The notes: a model not told the origin generated them from the letters alone. A DNA stretch of 64,000 bases from Axinella damicornis (GCA_963931865.1 OZ007512.1:723627-787626), one strand, 5' to 3'. Numbered from the stretch's first letter, positions 33,561 through 46,264 are shown. Numbers and translations are program-made.

Positions 33561-34577
33561 CTTCAGTTTGTGTAGAGCATGTTCATTCATTTGCAGTTCA
33601 TGTACATGTAGCTACATGCTACAAGCTACTGAAAGTATAGCTATAGCGTATACACAAAGCTGACCATAAGCAGCTACTCTTTTTCTGAGACACAAAACTC
33701 CGCTCCTTCCTCCACAATTATGAGTGGCAGTGTTTGTACTTGAAGGTGATAGGTACAATGCTAGAAACCAGCATTCTACTAAGAGGTGTGATAAACACTG
33801 GATACAGACAAGGATGGAAAGATCTCGAAGGATAAATTCGTGGCTTACCACAAAGAGTTCTACTTGACCGCCGAAGACAAACTCCACAGCTCTATCCTCT
33901 TTGGACCACTCAGTGACTAATTATTCAAGACTGGAGTCCTGAACGAGAGTGCCTACAGAAAACCTATATGCATGGTAACTAGCTGGTTGTCAAAATAAGT
34001 TCAATTACCAAACAAATCAGTGGTAGCAGGGTTTTGACTCGACATTATTAATAATTATCAGCACAAGGAATTGCACTGCCATGCAATAATTGTGGGATTA
34101 TACAAAGTACCAATGCTAGAAACCCACGTGTGGCTATAATAAATAACCTTGCAAGAATGAATCGTTGCAAGAAGCAGAAATTCTTACTGCATGGAGTCCA
34201 TAATGAGAACGTGTCGAATTGTAGCATCGTATATAATTGTATAGTGTGGACGCAGAAATGAAACCTTTTCTTGTAGGGATATACAATTAGCATACGAGTA
34301 TGGGACAGCATGTTTACAGTACGTGGCGGCAGTACTACAACTAGTAATCAAAACAGCAAAACAAAAGCGTGAAAACATAAATTTGTAATACTGAAAATTT
34401 AATACATACAGAATCTGTGAAGAGCATAAGATGTGGGTCTGTTAGTATATACATCAATATAGTGGCAATAAGTACAGTGATGAATGTGAGATGCCGGTAG
34501 CTATACGGATCTGTTACGTAATGACAACAGGTACAGAGCCAGGGGCCAAAACAAATCTCTATCACACTAACAAACTA
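33561..34577. other. Spacer downstream of gene B, no gene seen
   Basis: Minus-strand frames here are short and hydrophobic-looking by composition, without recognisable domains. Confidence 0.4.
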
Positions 34578-34680
34578 TAAATTTAGGCACTTTTGGGCCC
34601 ACACAATGTGCCAGGGAAAACCCTCACTGAGCAGTGAGGGGAAACCCACTGGCCTCTCAACTTTACTAATAGAAAAGTGT
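34578..34680 (-). promoter_or_regulatory. Conserved block downstream of gene B (3' UTR-like)
   Basis: On the minus strand it reads CCCCTCACTG...CTGGCACATTGTGTGGGCCC...GTGCCTAAATTTA. Diverged copies occur at 47690-47790 and 53367-53465, each 140-290 bp past the stop codon of a family member. It contains a small complementary pair (CCCTCACTG / CAGTGAGGG). Confidence 0.6.
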
Positions 34681-34822
34681 TATGAATGCTAAAGAGTGTA
34701 AAACGTATACACACACTACACACTACACACATAAGAACTCAGCAGTCACTGAAGTAAGGAATGAACACACAATAAAAGTGTATCAAATTTGCTGGTGATA
34801 AACTGTGCATGTTGCAATGTAG

Positions 34823-36216
34823 CTAATCCAAATTTTCATCTTCAATAAGTGTCATTTCTGTCCTGCCAATCTCACCGGAGGATTCGCTTGCTGGATTTTT
34901 TGTCCTGCCAATCTCACCGGATGAGTCACTTGCTGGATCTTTTGTCCTGCCAATCTCACTAGAGGCCTCACTTGCTTGATCCATGGTCCTGCTAATCTCA
35001 CCGGAGGCATCGTTTGCTTGACTCTTTGTCCTGCTAATCTCGCTGGAGGCATCGATTGCTTGATCCTTTGTCCTGCTAATCTCACTGGTCCAGGAGGTCT
35101 GACTCTTTGTCCTGCTAATCTCACTGGAGGCATCGATTGCTTGATCCTTTATCCTGGTAATCTCACTGGAGGTCTGATTCTTTGTCCTGCTAATCTCACT
35201 GGAGGTCTGATTTGCTTGACCCTTTTGCTTTTGTTCAAGTAATTCACAACCGTTTGTTCTTCCAAATTTGACACCCAACTCTGGATTTGTGCTAACTAAT
35301 ATAGCAGCACTCATGACCTTTTCATGTCTGAAGTCTTCAATAGGTACTTCTTCATCGTCTCTCTGATCTGAATCTTTTTTGCTGGCACTTCTTTCTTAGG
35401 TCTGTCTTTGTGATGTTCAGAGCCAGCTGCATCTGCTGACCATGCAGAAAAGAAAGTGGATTAATAAACAAGACATGTTCGTTGGATAATTAATTAGCCA
35501 TTGACAACTACATGTAGCTACTTCCTACGTACCTTTCTTCTGCTTGAACTCAGATCTGAGCTTGGCTGCAAGGTTTTCTTCCTGACATTGCTGAAGGGCT
35601 GTTGCTAGAGCTGTAACTGTTGGTTGCTCATGGTTGGGAGGAGCCCATTTCAACCACTGGTTTAGCATATCACGAATGTACCCAGAGTCCCCTTCTGGAA
35701 TGAGCATCGGTTTTCGCTCGATTACAGTGAGTTGATCGCACAGAAACCCAAGAGCCATTCCTAGTGTCTTCCACTTTGGAGTTGCAGGTTTCAATATTTG
35801 AAGAAGAACAAAGAGATCTCGCTCTGTCAAGGCATCTAGTAAAATGTAATAAACAATGACATTGTTATCCGTATGAACATAATTGTATACCTTAAGGTAT
35901 ACAATACGACTGTTATCCTCTGAGAGTAAGTGAACTTGTATGCATTGTGTGGGTTGCAGTGGTTTTGTGAGGTATCCAGAATGGTTAGAATGCTGATACT
36001 CAAAATAGATGCAGTATTAACTTAATGAGCTATAGCAATATTATATAGTTGACTTACCTTGGGGTACACTGTCATTGTCACTTTCGTCTCCAATTTCATC
36101 ACTATTTTCTTTAATCTGATAATGTCAAACAAAACTGTCAAACCAGAGAAGCTGCAACAGCCATAATGTATTCATACATCTATATTGCTACAAACTAAGG
36201 GGTGCTTTTTCTCTGA

Positions 36217-36259
<43 letters not shown>

Positions 36260-39200
36260 GAACAACAAGTAACCAATCAGAAGACTCAAGTGCTTACTGG
36301 TATAGGAATACGAAACTGAAGTCATAAACAAACTTCAGCTGTTCGCCATGGTATATAGATCCATGCCGGGCCGTCCCTGCTTATAGATTAGCTATACCGA
36401 CACTGTGATAGTAGACTAGAGAACGAATAATGTATAGTTGACCTTAATTTGGGGTACACTGTCCTTTAAATTTGTAACATCACTTTCATCTCCTCCTTCA
36501 TCATCAGCTTCATCACCACTTTCATCCATCTGATATATAGATCAAACAAGAAACCAGAAGTGCTGCTGTAGCTAGTCATACATGTGTATACAAACTAAAT
36601 TACATCAGTGAAGTAATTACACAAGGCAATCTAGTTTCTTTCTCTGAAATAAAAAAGTAACGTCAGGAATAAGAATTTGCAAGTGTACTGTCACAAATGT
36701 TGGTATGAACATGGTATTATAATTTTATTGGTACGATTTATAGGTACATACCAGGTTCAGTGGGTTTCTGCCACAGAAGATGCTGTATCTGTCCAACTGT
36801 TGTCTCAAATTCCTGTAGGTGGCAGATGTTTGCTGCTCCACCCATGTTTCTAGGATGTATTCACACATCAGCTGTTGTTTGCTGAAGTCACTAAGGGGGC
36901 TGTCACGAATTTCTTCACATTTCTTATTCAATAACTGCAGCGAGGGTTTAAGGACTTGTAGGAGGGCATCACAGAATGGGTACATCCACTGTGCTAGCTT
37001 TGTGATGAAGTCATTAGGTATAGATTGTTTTACAGTTTCTTTTGCAAACAGTTTTGTTATGAGAACCGGGGTAAGCAAAGCATATGGTTCAAAGTAGAGA
37101 AGTTCAGAAATTCGCTTTCCTTGACTCCCATCTGGGTTAATGAGCATCAGGTCTGGGTTATCTTTTGCACTTCTTGCTGAAATCCTGCTGCTGAGGTTTT
37201 TGATGCTGTGCGAAGGACATTCATCTATTGCTTGCAGAAGACTGTCGTGATCACCCGCACCATCAACTATAAGCTCCTCAGTGAGCAATCTTGGACAAAA
37301 TTCGCTCTTCGAGTTTAAGATAGTCTGAATCAGTTGTGAGCGTAGTCTGACACAGTGAATCCTACTATCTTCCACGCAACTCATACTGAGAACAACTGTT
37401 TTTAGATCTCGCACTTCAAAGAGAGTTGATACTCCATTTGCATCATGCCAGTTGATACCATTCTTCCATATTTTACATTTGCGTCTCACAGCTGGACCTT
37501 CTGCTTTGGTGCTACTTAATGTAGTATAGTCTTGAGGCTGAGAGAAAAGGAAGGCAATTCGGAGAAGTAGGACATGCAGAAAACGTGTGGTAAGAAACTG
37601 TTCCTCTACCGAAGAATGCATTAACCAGCCACAGCGATAGGAACTTTTCTGACTTTCATGCAACGGACGCTCTGAAGTGACAAGAGCTGGGAAGAGGTAA
37701 AACTCGTCATCTGTCTTTTCTGTGGGTGACTGTTCAAGTTCAGACAGATTAATACAGCTTTGTTCAACACGATGGCAGAACTCAAAGTGCTCCAGGAATC
37801 CTATGATCATGTCTGAATTGAACTCAGGAAAGACCTCTCTTATTCTGGACCTTGCAACAATTCCAGTGCTGCCTAGTGAGATGTGTGTGGGAAAGTTATG
37901 TGGGGCAAATGTGCTCCCAATGACTGTTTCAAGCATTGCAGCAATGTCAGTGATGACCCAGCTTTTACCAAGATTCTGGTTGTTACTGAGGAGAAGCACT
38001 TGACCTTTGTCATGCAGAGTTCGGAACAGTGGTAGTAGTTCAGTTGGATTGCTGGGGAGGAAGTATGAGTTGCCTTCAAGACCCTTTGAAATACTCTCAA
38101 GGGTGCATCCTTGAACACCAGCACTAGTGTAAATGTTCCAGACATATCTGTGCAAAACATAACAACGTTGGTCAATCTTTTCTGCATGCTCCCTGATGGA
38201 GTTACAGCTCTCTTTCAAATAGTGGCGAAGAATATTTAGGCCAGGAGATACAGGTTTTGTGCAGTTCAAGCAAACAGTACCTTTTGGTATATAAGAGTGA
38301 TTGATGTCATGCTTAGAGAAAAGTATCCTTTTAAGTAGTAAGCGCTTTTGGTCAATATCTCCCCTGCCAAGCTGGTCTTTATGACTTCCAACAATTATAA
38401 TATGTGGTGTGATCTCACTATGAGCACAGCATTCTACAATGAATGACACCCAGTACTGCAGACTATGGCAAATGCCACTTTCACTTCGTGCAATGTTTGT
38501 CACAACTATAAAGATTCCTGCCAGCTGGGAGGAAGAGTTTTGCAAGAAAGCAGCATGACTAGTGAGAAATTCCCGCTGGCCAGCAAAATCATAAATTACA
38601 ACATTCCCAAATTCATTGCTATTGCAAGTAATTGAATCAATTCCAGCTGTTAGCGGTCTCACTCTTTTGACTCGCTGGAATCGACCAATCAGGGAGCTCA
38701 TGAAGTCAGGGTTACTCTGGAGAGCTTGCACCATTGAACTTTTCCCCGCCATAGAATCTCCTAGAATGAATATTTTCACAACTGATTCAAGTGGGTAGTT
38801 GCCCTTGCAGAAACGATCCAGAAGTTTTCTTATTTCCACCGAAGTGGTTACCTCCAATGGTGTTAGTCCCACTGCATTCTTGCACAGTGGATTACATTCC
38901 CCTGTTGAGAGCAGGAATTTGGTAATTTCTACCTGGCCGGATTTGCAAGCAATGTGCAGTGGCGTGTCACCTGATAGTATTGTGTGGGTTAGATCACTGA
39001 GCCTTTCCATGTGAAGGTACTGCAAAATAACAAACTGACCACTCTCACATGCACAGTGGAGTGGAGTAAGTCCATCATTGTCTTTACAATTTACTGTGTA
39101 ATTCAGCTCAATTTCAGAGATAAAGCACTTCACTATCGCCAAGTGGCCATTTCTTGCAGCTGAATGTAGAGGTGTAATGCCATCTGTATTGGCAAGTTTT

Positions 39201-41773
39201 GGACTGCACTTGTGCTCTTTCATAAGATACTTTGCAACTTCAAGATGACCATTCTCACAAGCACAGTGGAGTGGAGTAAACCCTCTGTTTGTACTGCATT
39301 GTGGGTCACAGTTGCAATCTGAGATAAGGAATTCTATAATGTCATGATGTCCCCCAAAGGTTGCATAGTGCAGTGGAGTGAAGCCATCATGGTCACCAAT
39401 TTGTGGATTACAGCCAAGTTCAGTGATAAGATACTTCACTACAGCCAGGTGACCATTGCTAGCAGCTGAATGCAGAGGTGTAAATCCAATAGCATTGGTA
39501 TGTTCAGGACTGCATTTATGCTCATTGATAAGATACTTTGCAACATCAAGATGACCATACTTGCAAGCATAATGAATTGGAGTAAACCCTCTATTTGTAC
39601 AGCACTGTGGGTCACAGTTGCAATCTGAGATAAGGAATTTTACAATGTCATGATGTCCCCCAAAGGTTGCATATTGCAGTGGGGTGAGGCCATCATTGTC
39701 ACCAATTTGTGGATCACAGCCAAGTTCACTGATGAGATATTTCACTACAGCCAGGTGGCCATTTCTAGCAGCTGAATGCAGAGGTGTGTAGCCATTAACA
39801 TTACCATGTTCTGGGTTGCATTTGTGCTCTTTCATAAGATACTTTGCAACTTCAAGATGACCATTCTCACAAGCACAGTGGAGTGGAGTAAACCCTCTGT
39901 TTGTACTGCATTGTGGGTCACAGTTGCAATCTGAGATAAGGAATTCTATAATGTCATGATGTCCCCCAAAGGTTGCATAGTGCAGTGGAGTGAAGCCATC
40001 ATGGTCACCAATTTGTGGATTACAGCCAAGTTCAGTGATAAGATACTTCACTACAGCCAGGTGACCATTGCTAGCAGCTGAATGCAGAGGTGTAAATCCA
40101 ATAGCATTGGTATGTTCAGGACTGCATTTATGCTCATTGATAAGATACTTTGCAACATCAAGATGACCATACTTGCAAGCATAATGAATTGGAGTAAATC
40201 CTCTATTTGTACAGCACTGTGGGTCACAGTTGCAACCTGAGATAAGGAATTTTACAATGTCATGATGTCCCCCAAAGGTTGCATAGTGCAGTGGAGTGAG
40301 ACCATTATTGTCACCAATTTGTGGATCACAGCCAAGTTCACTGATGAGATATTTCACTACAACCAGGTGGCCATTGATAGCAGCTGAATGCAGAGGTGCA
40401 AAACCATTCACATTACTATGTTCTGGACTGCATTTGTGTTCAGCAATGAGATACCTTACAACTTCAAGATGACCATTCTCACAAGCACCGTGCAGAGGAG
40501 AGGTCCCATCATTGTCACCAATTTTAGGATTACAACCAAGTTCACTGATAAGATTCATCACAACAGCCAGGTGGCCATCGATAGCAGCAGAATGCAGAGG
40601 TGTAAATCCAATAGCATTGGTATGTTCAGGACTGCATTTATGCTCATTGATAAGATACTTTGCAACTTCAAGATGACCACCCTGGCAAGCAAAATGAAGT
40701 GGAGTAAATCCTCTGTTCGTACAGCACTGTGGGTCACAGTTGCAATCTGAGATAAGGAATTTTATAATGTCATGATGCCCGTTCATGGTTGCATAGTGCA
40801 GTGGAGTGAGGCCATCATTGTCACCAATTTGTGGATCACAGCCACGTTCACTGGTGAGATATTTCACTACAGCCAGGTGACCGTTGCTAGCAGCAGAATG
40901 TAGAGGTGTAAATCCAATAGCATTGGTATGTTCAGGACTGCATTTATGCTCATTGATAAGACACTTTGCAACTTCAAGATGACCACCCTGGCAAGCACAA
41001 TGAAGTGGAGTAAATCCTCTGTTTGTACTGCACTGTGGGTCACAGTTGCAATCTGAGATAAGGAATTTTATAATGTCATGATGCCCTTTCACGGTTGCAC
41101 AGTGCAGTGGAGTGAGACCACCATTGTTACAAATGTTTTGATCACAGCCATGTTCAGTGATAAGATACTTCACTACAGCCAGGTGACCATTGATAGCAGC
41201 TGAATGCAGAGGTGTAAAACCATTAGTACTGATATGTTCATGACTGCATTTATGCACATTGATAAGATACTTTACAACTTCAAGATGACCATTTTCACAA
41301 GCACAATGAAGTGGAGTAAACCCTCTGTTTGTACAGCACTGTGGGTCACAGTTGCAATCTGAGATAAGGAATTTTACAATATCTTTATGTCCCTCCAAGG
41401 TTGCATAGTGCAGTGGAGTGAAGCCATCATTGTCACCAATTTGTGGATCACAGCCAGGTGCACTGATGAGGTACTGAACTACAGCCAGGTGACCATTGAG
41501 TGCAGCTGATTGCAGAGGTGTAAAACCATCTGTATTGGCATGTTCAGGACTGCATTTATGCTCATTGATAAGATACTTTGCAACTTCGATATGACCATTT
41601 TCACAAGCATAATGAAGTGGAGTAAACCCTCTGTTTGTACAGCACTGTGGGTCACAGTTGCAATCTGAGATAAGGAATTTTATAATGTCATGATGTCCCC
41701 TAAAGGTTGCACGTACAGTGCAGTGGAGTGAAGCCATCATTGTTACCAATTTGTGGATCACAGCCAAGTTCAC
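34823..41773 (-). CDS. Gene B: ankyrin-Roc-COR-Death protein (main part)
   Basis: Exons are 41773-36752, 36529-36443, 36115-36058, 35835-35533 and about 35435-34823. The long exon (open for 1682 codons) starts in the wrong frame for about 25 codons, then carries about 28 ankyrin repeats. Next comes a Roc GTPase: P-loop GDSMAGKSS near residue 1000, YDFAGQREF near 1060, VGSHKDQL near 1130. A COR-like region and a helical tail (FCGRNPLNL) precede a phase-0 GTATGT donor. Two acidic exons (MDESGDEADDEGG; ENSDEIGDESDND) lead to a Death domain exon (TERDLFVLLQIL, WKTLGMALGFL, MLNQWLKW, LATALQQC). The last exon encodes 14-residue repeats and ends EDENLD. The architecture is the non-kinase half of DAPK1; an intracellular scaffold or Death-fold signalling role is inferred. 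A 1-bp shift at an A6 run (35375-35380) is needed to join Death to the tail. Confidence 0.85.
34850..35235 (-). repeat. 42-bp coding repeats, C-terminal tail of gene B
   Basis: About eight copies of a 14-residue unit, SSEISRTKDQAIDA and variants (SGEIGRTKNPASES). The tail is hydrophilic and probably disordered; Ser/Thr-Lys spacing could allow phosphorylation, but that is speculation. Reading frame is conserved across units. Confidence 0.85.
35533..35835 (-). CDS. Death domain exon of gene B
   Basis: A 303-nt exon between CTAG| and |GTACGT, phase 1 at both ends. The encoded helices keep the Death-domain pattern: LxxLLxIL, WKxLGxALGF, a polar loop, IRDMLNQWLKW, and the PTVTALATAL helix ending EENLAAKLR. 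This is a homotypic interaction module. The symmetrical phase-1 borders make it easy to shuffle, and the Death exons of genes C (48651) and D (55335) also start in phase 1. Confidence 0.85.
36219..36257. repeat. 39-nt poly-C homopolymer in a gene B intron
   Basis: Uninterrupted C run (poly-G on the transcribed sense strand) in the intron between the two acidic exons (36116-36442). Length is likely unstable and is hard to sequence. Confidence 0.9.
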
Positions 41774-42296
41774 TGATGAGGTACTGAACTACAGCCAGGT
41801 GACCATTGCTAGCAGCTGAATGTAGAGGTGTAAAACCATCTTTATTGGCATGTTCAGGACTGCATTTATGCTCACTGATAAGATACTTTGCAACTTCGAT
41901 ATGACCATTTTCACAAGCATAATGAAGTGGAGTAAACCCTTTGTTTGTACAGCACTGTGGGTCACAGTTGCAATCTGAGATAAGGAATTTTATAATGTCA
42001 TGATGTCCCCTAAAGGTTGCACAGTGCAGTGGAGTGAAGCCATCATTGTTACCAATTTGTGGATCACAGCCAAGTGCACTGATGAGGTACTGAACTACAG
42101 CCAGGTGACCATTGCTAGCAGCTGAATGTAGAGGTGTAAAACCATCTTTATTGGCATGTTCAGGACTGCATTTATGCTCACTGATAAGATACTTTGCAAC
42201 ATCAAGATGACCATCCTCACAAGCATAGTAGAGTGGAGTAAACCCACTGTTTGTACAGCACTGTGGGTCACAGTTGCAATCTGATATAAGGAATTA
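41711..42296 (-). pseudogene. Interrupted ankyrin segment between the two open parts of gene B
   Basis: The ankyrin frame from 43061 meets TAA at 42294-42296, where every other copy of this repeat has AAA (Lys of DIIKFL). Downstream the same frame continues cleanly for about 190 codons of ankyrin sequence until a 4-bp insertion (GTAC-type, around 41711-41717; sister repeats read TTGCACAGTGCAG) shifts it onto TAG. The segment itself carries no other damage, so the lesions are recent, or errors in a hard-to-assemble repeat. No GT/AG pair obviously removes both. Confidence 0.8.
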
Positions 42297-43061
42297 TATA
42301 ATGTCATGATGTCCCCCCAAGGTTGCATAGTGCAGTGGAGTGAGGCCACCACTGTCACCAATACACTTACATTCATTGGTGAGGTACTTCACATTAACGA
42401 GGCAACTACTCAAACATGCCAGGTGGACTGGAGTATTACCAAACATATTAGTGTGGTCAGGACTGCAGTGGTGCTCACTGACAAGGTACTTGACAACAGG
42501 AAGTGCTCCACCCCAGCAAGCATAGTGCAGAGGAATGCTGCCTCTACTGTTGGTCTTCTGCGGATCACAGTGATAGTCTGTAATCAAACACTGTACAATA
42601 TTCAGGTGTCCACCTTTACTTGCATAATGGAGTGGAGTATTACCAACACTGTCACTAACTTCTGGATCACAACCATTTTCAGTAATGAGATACTTAACGC
42701 TGTCAAGGTTACCACTTTCACTGGCTGCATGTAGTGGAGTGTAGCCATCATTGTCAGTGCAGTGTGGATTGCACTTGTGCTCAGTTATAAGACACTTCAC
42801 AATGTGTAGGTGCCCACTCTTGCAGGCAAAGTGAAGAGGAGTGCGGCTATTGGGGGTGGTACATGTAGCTTCTGGATTGCAGTTCTGTTCACTGATAAGG
42901 TACTGGGTAATGTCCAGATGTCCATGCTTGCATGCAAGATGCAGTAGAGTGAGTACTGAAGGGTCCTTCACGTCACTGGGATTCAGTGCTTGGTTGATGA
43001 TGACTTCTGTAACAGCAGGTAAGTCACCATTTGTACATGCCTGAATCAATTGCGATGCCAT
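42294..43061 (-). CDS. Gene B 5' part: ankyrin N-terminus ending at a nonsense codon
   Basis: ATG at 43059-43061 opens 255 codons: N-cap MASQLIQACTNGDLPAV, then about seven ankyrin repeats, paralogous to the start of gene A. It ends GGHHDII-stop. If the stop is real, this encodes a short ankyrin-only protein; if it is an error, it is the true N-terminus of the large gene B product. The sixth repeat carries a small in-frame deletion (NECKCIGDSGG). No start-proximal regulatory motif is clear. Confidence 0.75.
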   Translation of the reverse strand: MASQLIQACTNGDLPAVTEVIINQALNPSDVKDPSVLTLLHLACKHGHLDITQYLISEQNCNPEATCTTPNSRTPLHFACKSGHLHIVKCLITEHKCNPHCTDNDGYTPLHAASESGNLDSVKYLITENGCDPEVSDSVGNTPLHYASKGGHLNIVQCLITDYHCDPQKTNSRGSIPLHYACWGGALPVVKYLVSEHHCSPDHTNMFGNTPVHLACLSSCLVNVKYLTNECKCIGDSGGLTPLHYATLGGHHDII

Positions 43062-43208
43062 GTCTCAGTTATGGATTGTTGAATCAAGCTAGAGTTTATC
43101 AAATCCTTGCATAAAGTGACTTCTGTATGCAGTAAAATGTGCAGTATTGTTATAACCTACGCGAATGGAAAAAAATGATCGTAAACTTGTGATATTTCTG
43201 GATAGCTA

Positions 43209-43252
43209 TTAGCCTCATTCCCATGGCAGACCGCATCCTGGGAACGAGGCTA
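43209..43252. mobile_element. 44-bp hairpin MITE with perfect 8-bp TSD
   Basis: TTAGCCTCATTCCCA...TGGGAACGAGGCTA, flanked by GATAGCTA at 43201-43208 and 43253-43260. It lies about 150 bp upstream of the gene B start codon. Confidence 0.9.
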
Positions 43253-45374
43253 GATAGCTATGCACTATGGTGATACTTTTATCATCGCCACTTGACGTAT
43301 ACTTAGGAAGATAGAGGTTACACAAATACTATATTTATGCATCAAGCAATTTGTTCAATTTCACACCCGTGCATTTTGGCTACCGCTCCTTAATTTTCCC
43401 TTCTTTTCCTGCTAGCTGGTCATATTGCATTACCTAATAAGGGTTGATAGTCTACACCCACATGCATAGCTACTATACTTTCAAACAGGTTCTCAATACC
43501 ACAACAGACAATGGCAAGTGACTTGCATCTAGCAACTGTCACTAGGGTGCCATATGTGAGGAGCACTGCAGTCTTGTGCCCATGCAGCAGAAGCGTGCAC
43601 CGCCTTCATAATCGACAATACAGTGTTTTCCATCGGCATGTTAAAATTCCTCCGTGAAGGTGTAGAGTATTTTAACAAGTAGCTATCAAGAAACTGTCCA
43701 ATGTTACCAGACAAATTTTCCATACAGGCATTCTGGCTGGGCACGAGACTAAGCTACTGCCTGCAGGTATACATGTATATCAAGCTAGGCATTACAGATC
43801 AGCAGTTGTGATCAGCATGCAGTCCTCTCAGTGGTCTGCTGTGCAACAGCTAAGGGTATCCATTGGAATTCAATTAGTCCGTGGTAATGAAAGCAATCAT
43901 CTTAACTAGGATATGGGGAGATTTCATGGTATGATTCTGTTTACCTGACACCTTGTGTTTCTGTATACACATGCACTTGAGAATCCATGGTAATGAAATT
44001 AATCATCCTAACAAAGATTTAGGGAGATTTCATGGCACCAATCTGCTACCATAGCAACTTGGATTCCTGTGACTTCTGTAGTCATGCAATTGAAGTCCCA
44101 GCTTCCTGGATGAGCAGTGAGACTGGAGCTCTTTCTTGCAGGGATGGATGGTATGGACTAGAAGGGAGACTAAATATTTAATCATACACTCAGCAATACA
44201 AACCCCACTGCAGCAAGTAACCGGATTAGTTTGGGGCATTAACTTAATTAATATGTCTTCGGGGAAAGACTCCACACAACGTACTGTTTAATTCCCAGCT
44301 TTTCCCCATAGTGTTGAATTAGGTACCAGAACAAGTTGTCTGCAGTAGATCCGGTACTTGTAGATACTAGCTATCATAGTACGTATACGACATCTTGATT
44401 GACTGAAGTCACTGAACTGACTCAACACACCGTATATAGCTAATTGTGGAGGGCTATTGGGACATGTCCCCCCCTCCAGCCTGCACCCACCCACCCACCC
44501 ACCCATCCCATCCGCACACACACATGCACCCTTATAGTCATAAAACCTCTGATAGTTGACTTATAGTCAATGTTATCCAGTAAAAACTCCGATACATGTA
44601 GTTGACTCTCCGTACTAGGGACACAATATAGTAGACCTCCCCACAAAGGATAGTTTTTGAGGTCCCAAATAATTGGTTTCCCTATAGCTAATTCTAGTAC
44701 TTCCACAAAGTGGGCATCTTCTCTACAAAGGACAAAACTCCTGATTGTCCCCCAAGGTTCCACTGTATACTGTACTGGCTAACATGCAGGAATAATTTAT
44801 ATGGTTAACTATATCTGACCAAGCATGCCTATGAATGTGCAGCCCACGCTGCAGCAATAATAAGCTAGTCTTGCCTAACCTGATATCTTTGGGAAGTGTA
44901 TCATCCGGGTTGTAGCTAGCAGATCTGACTGGTAACATGAACTAGCTACGACCCTAGCTATAGCTAATGACTGTATCAGTAGCTACAGTGGCAGTGCCAC
45001 CTCAGGTTAATTCAGGTTAGCTCTTTCCACTTCATCAGAATTGAACAGGTGCTGAGTTGAAATAGCTATGCACTAATCAAATAGCTCAGTAGCTTTGTCT
45101 TTCAGAATTATTCTACTAACAATTCGAGCCACTGCATGCTGATCATTCATATAGGGCACTGAGTGTCCATGTTTGGCTTCAGTTGTTTAATATTGTGGCC
45201 AACATTTTACAGTTCTCTGGCGGCAGGTTGCTGGTCATTGTCTGGCTTGCAAAGTTCAAACATGAAACACCCCCAATAGCTATAGCTAGCTACCAGAATT
45301 GGAATTAGGGAGCCTGAGAGAAAATGACTGGGGTTTTGCTGAAATCTGATCACAATAATTCATACAGCTTAGCT
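43253..45374. other. Spacer upstream of gene B
   Basis: Holds a diverged direct duplication (about 43870-43950 and 43985-44050, GGTAATGAAA...GGGAGATTTCATGG) and a CCCA-rich simple repeat (44481-44525). No gene recognised. Confidence 0.45.
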
Positions 45375-45560
45375 TTGTGCTGCTCAGTCCAGGTAAGAGA
45401 ATCTGACTAGTAGCTATTTCTTGGGTTTGAATCCCAGGTGGTCAGGAGAGGTTTTGATTGCATTTGGTTTGCTGGCATCGATCATTATCAAGAGTCACTA
45501 AAATGCCTCAGGGGATATGAATCCTGATGCGTATTGAGCTCACAAGTGCACAGGCTCCAC
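45375..45560 (+). mobile_element. tRNA-derived SINE (partial)
   Basis: A tRNA-like head: D-arm/box A GCTCAGTCCAGGTAAGAG, an anticodon-region stem ATCTGACTAGTAGCT, and T-arm/box B TTGGGTTTGAATCCCAGG with a good stem. The acceptor stem does not close and the sequence continues into unrelated DNA, so it is a SINE head rather than a tRNA gene. Confidence 0.6.
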
Positions 45561-46239
45561 CATCAAATAGACAACCATATTACGTACATGCTGGAAAGGG
45601 TATATATCAGTCTGTGCAGATTCAAATATTGTGTTCCGACTGATAGCAGTCATGGCACTCAATCAGCATGTGCAGTTGTGTGAACAGATGCACTAAGGGA
45701 CTGATACTGCTCCTGTAAATATCATATGTGGGTTTCACAGTACAAATCTCTGTAACTTGGCTTCCGAGGGACTTGCCGCATGCATTATGATTATGGAGTT
45801 CTAGACAATATAATTGTACTATTTCATGTCAACATCCGGTCCATGGAGTCAGTGATGCCAGCATGCAAGGTCAAGCCACTTGCATGGACTAAGAACGATT
45901 AGCTAGTCTATTATGTGCATTATGTGCGTTGATCTTATGAACTTATGAAGATTTAGTCTCTGAAATCCAATAGATACCTCAGCAAAAGTTGTATTTCATA
46001 CAGAGACACTGAAAGATATAACCCATAGTCTAAGCCGGTTGTTGCACACAAGCAGGTTAGCCATTTAGAGACCTTCAGGATGCTAAGAAGCATCCCTCAG
46101 GTCTCTGAAATAGCTACTATAATATAGTTGACATCTGCTCCAGACACCCCGGCCATCCACCGGTCCTTCAGTATAACTGCTATCTGTCAAAGCTATATAT
46201 ACAATCCCTCAACCATCAATACATTAAAATTTTACGTGT

Positions 46240-46264
46240 CTGTGTGTGTGTGTGTGTGTGTGTG
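46240..46264. repeat. TG microsatellite
   Basis: About 12 TG units between 46240 and 46264. Confidence 0.9.

Noticed and set aside
45375..45450. Functional tRNA gene
   Set aside because: D-arm and T-arm look right but there is no acceptor stem, so it is called a SINE head.
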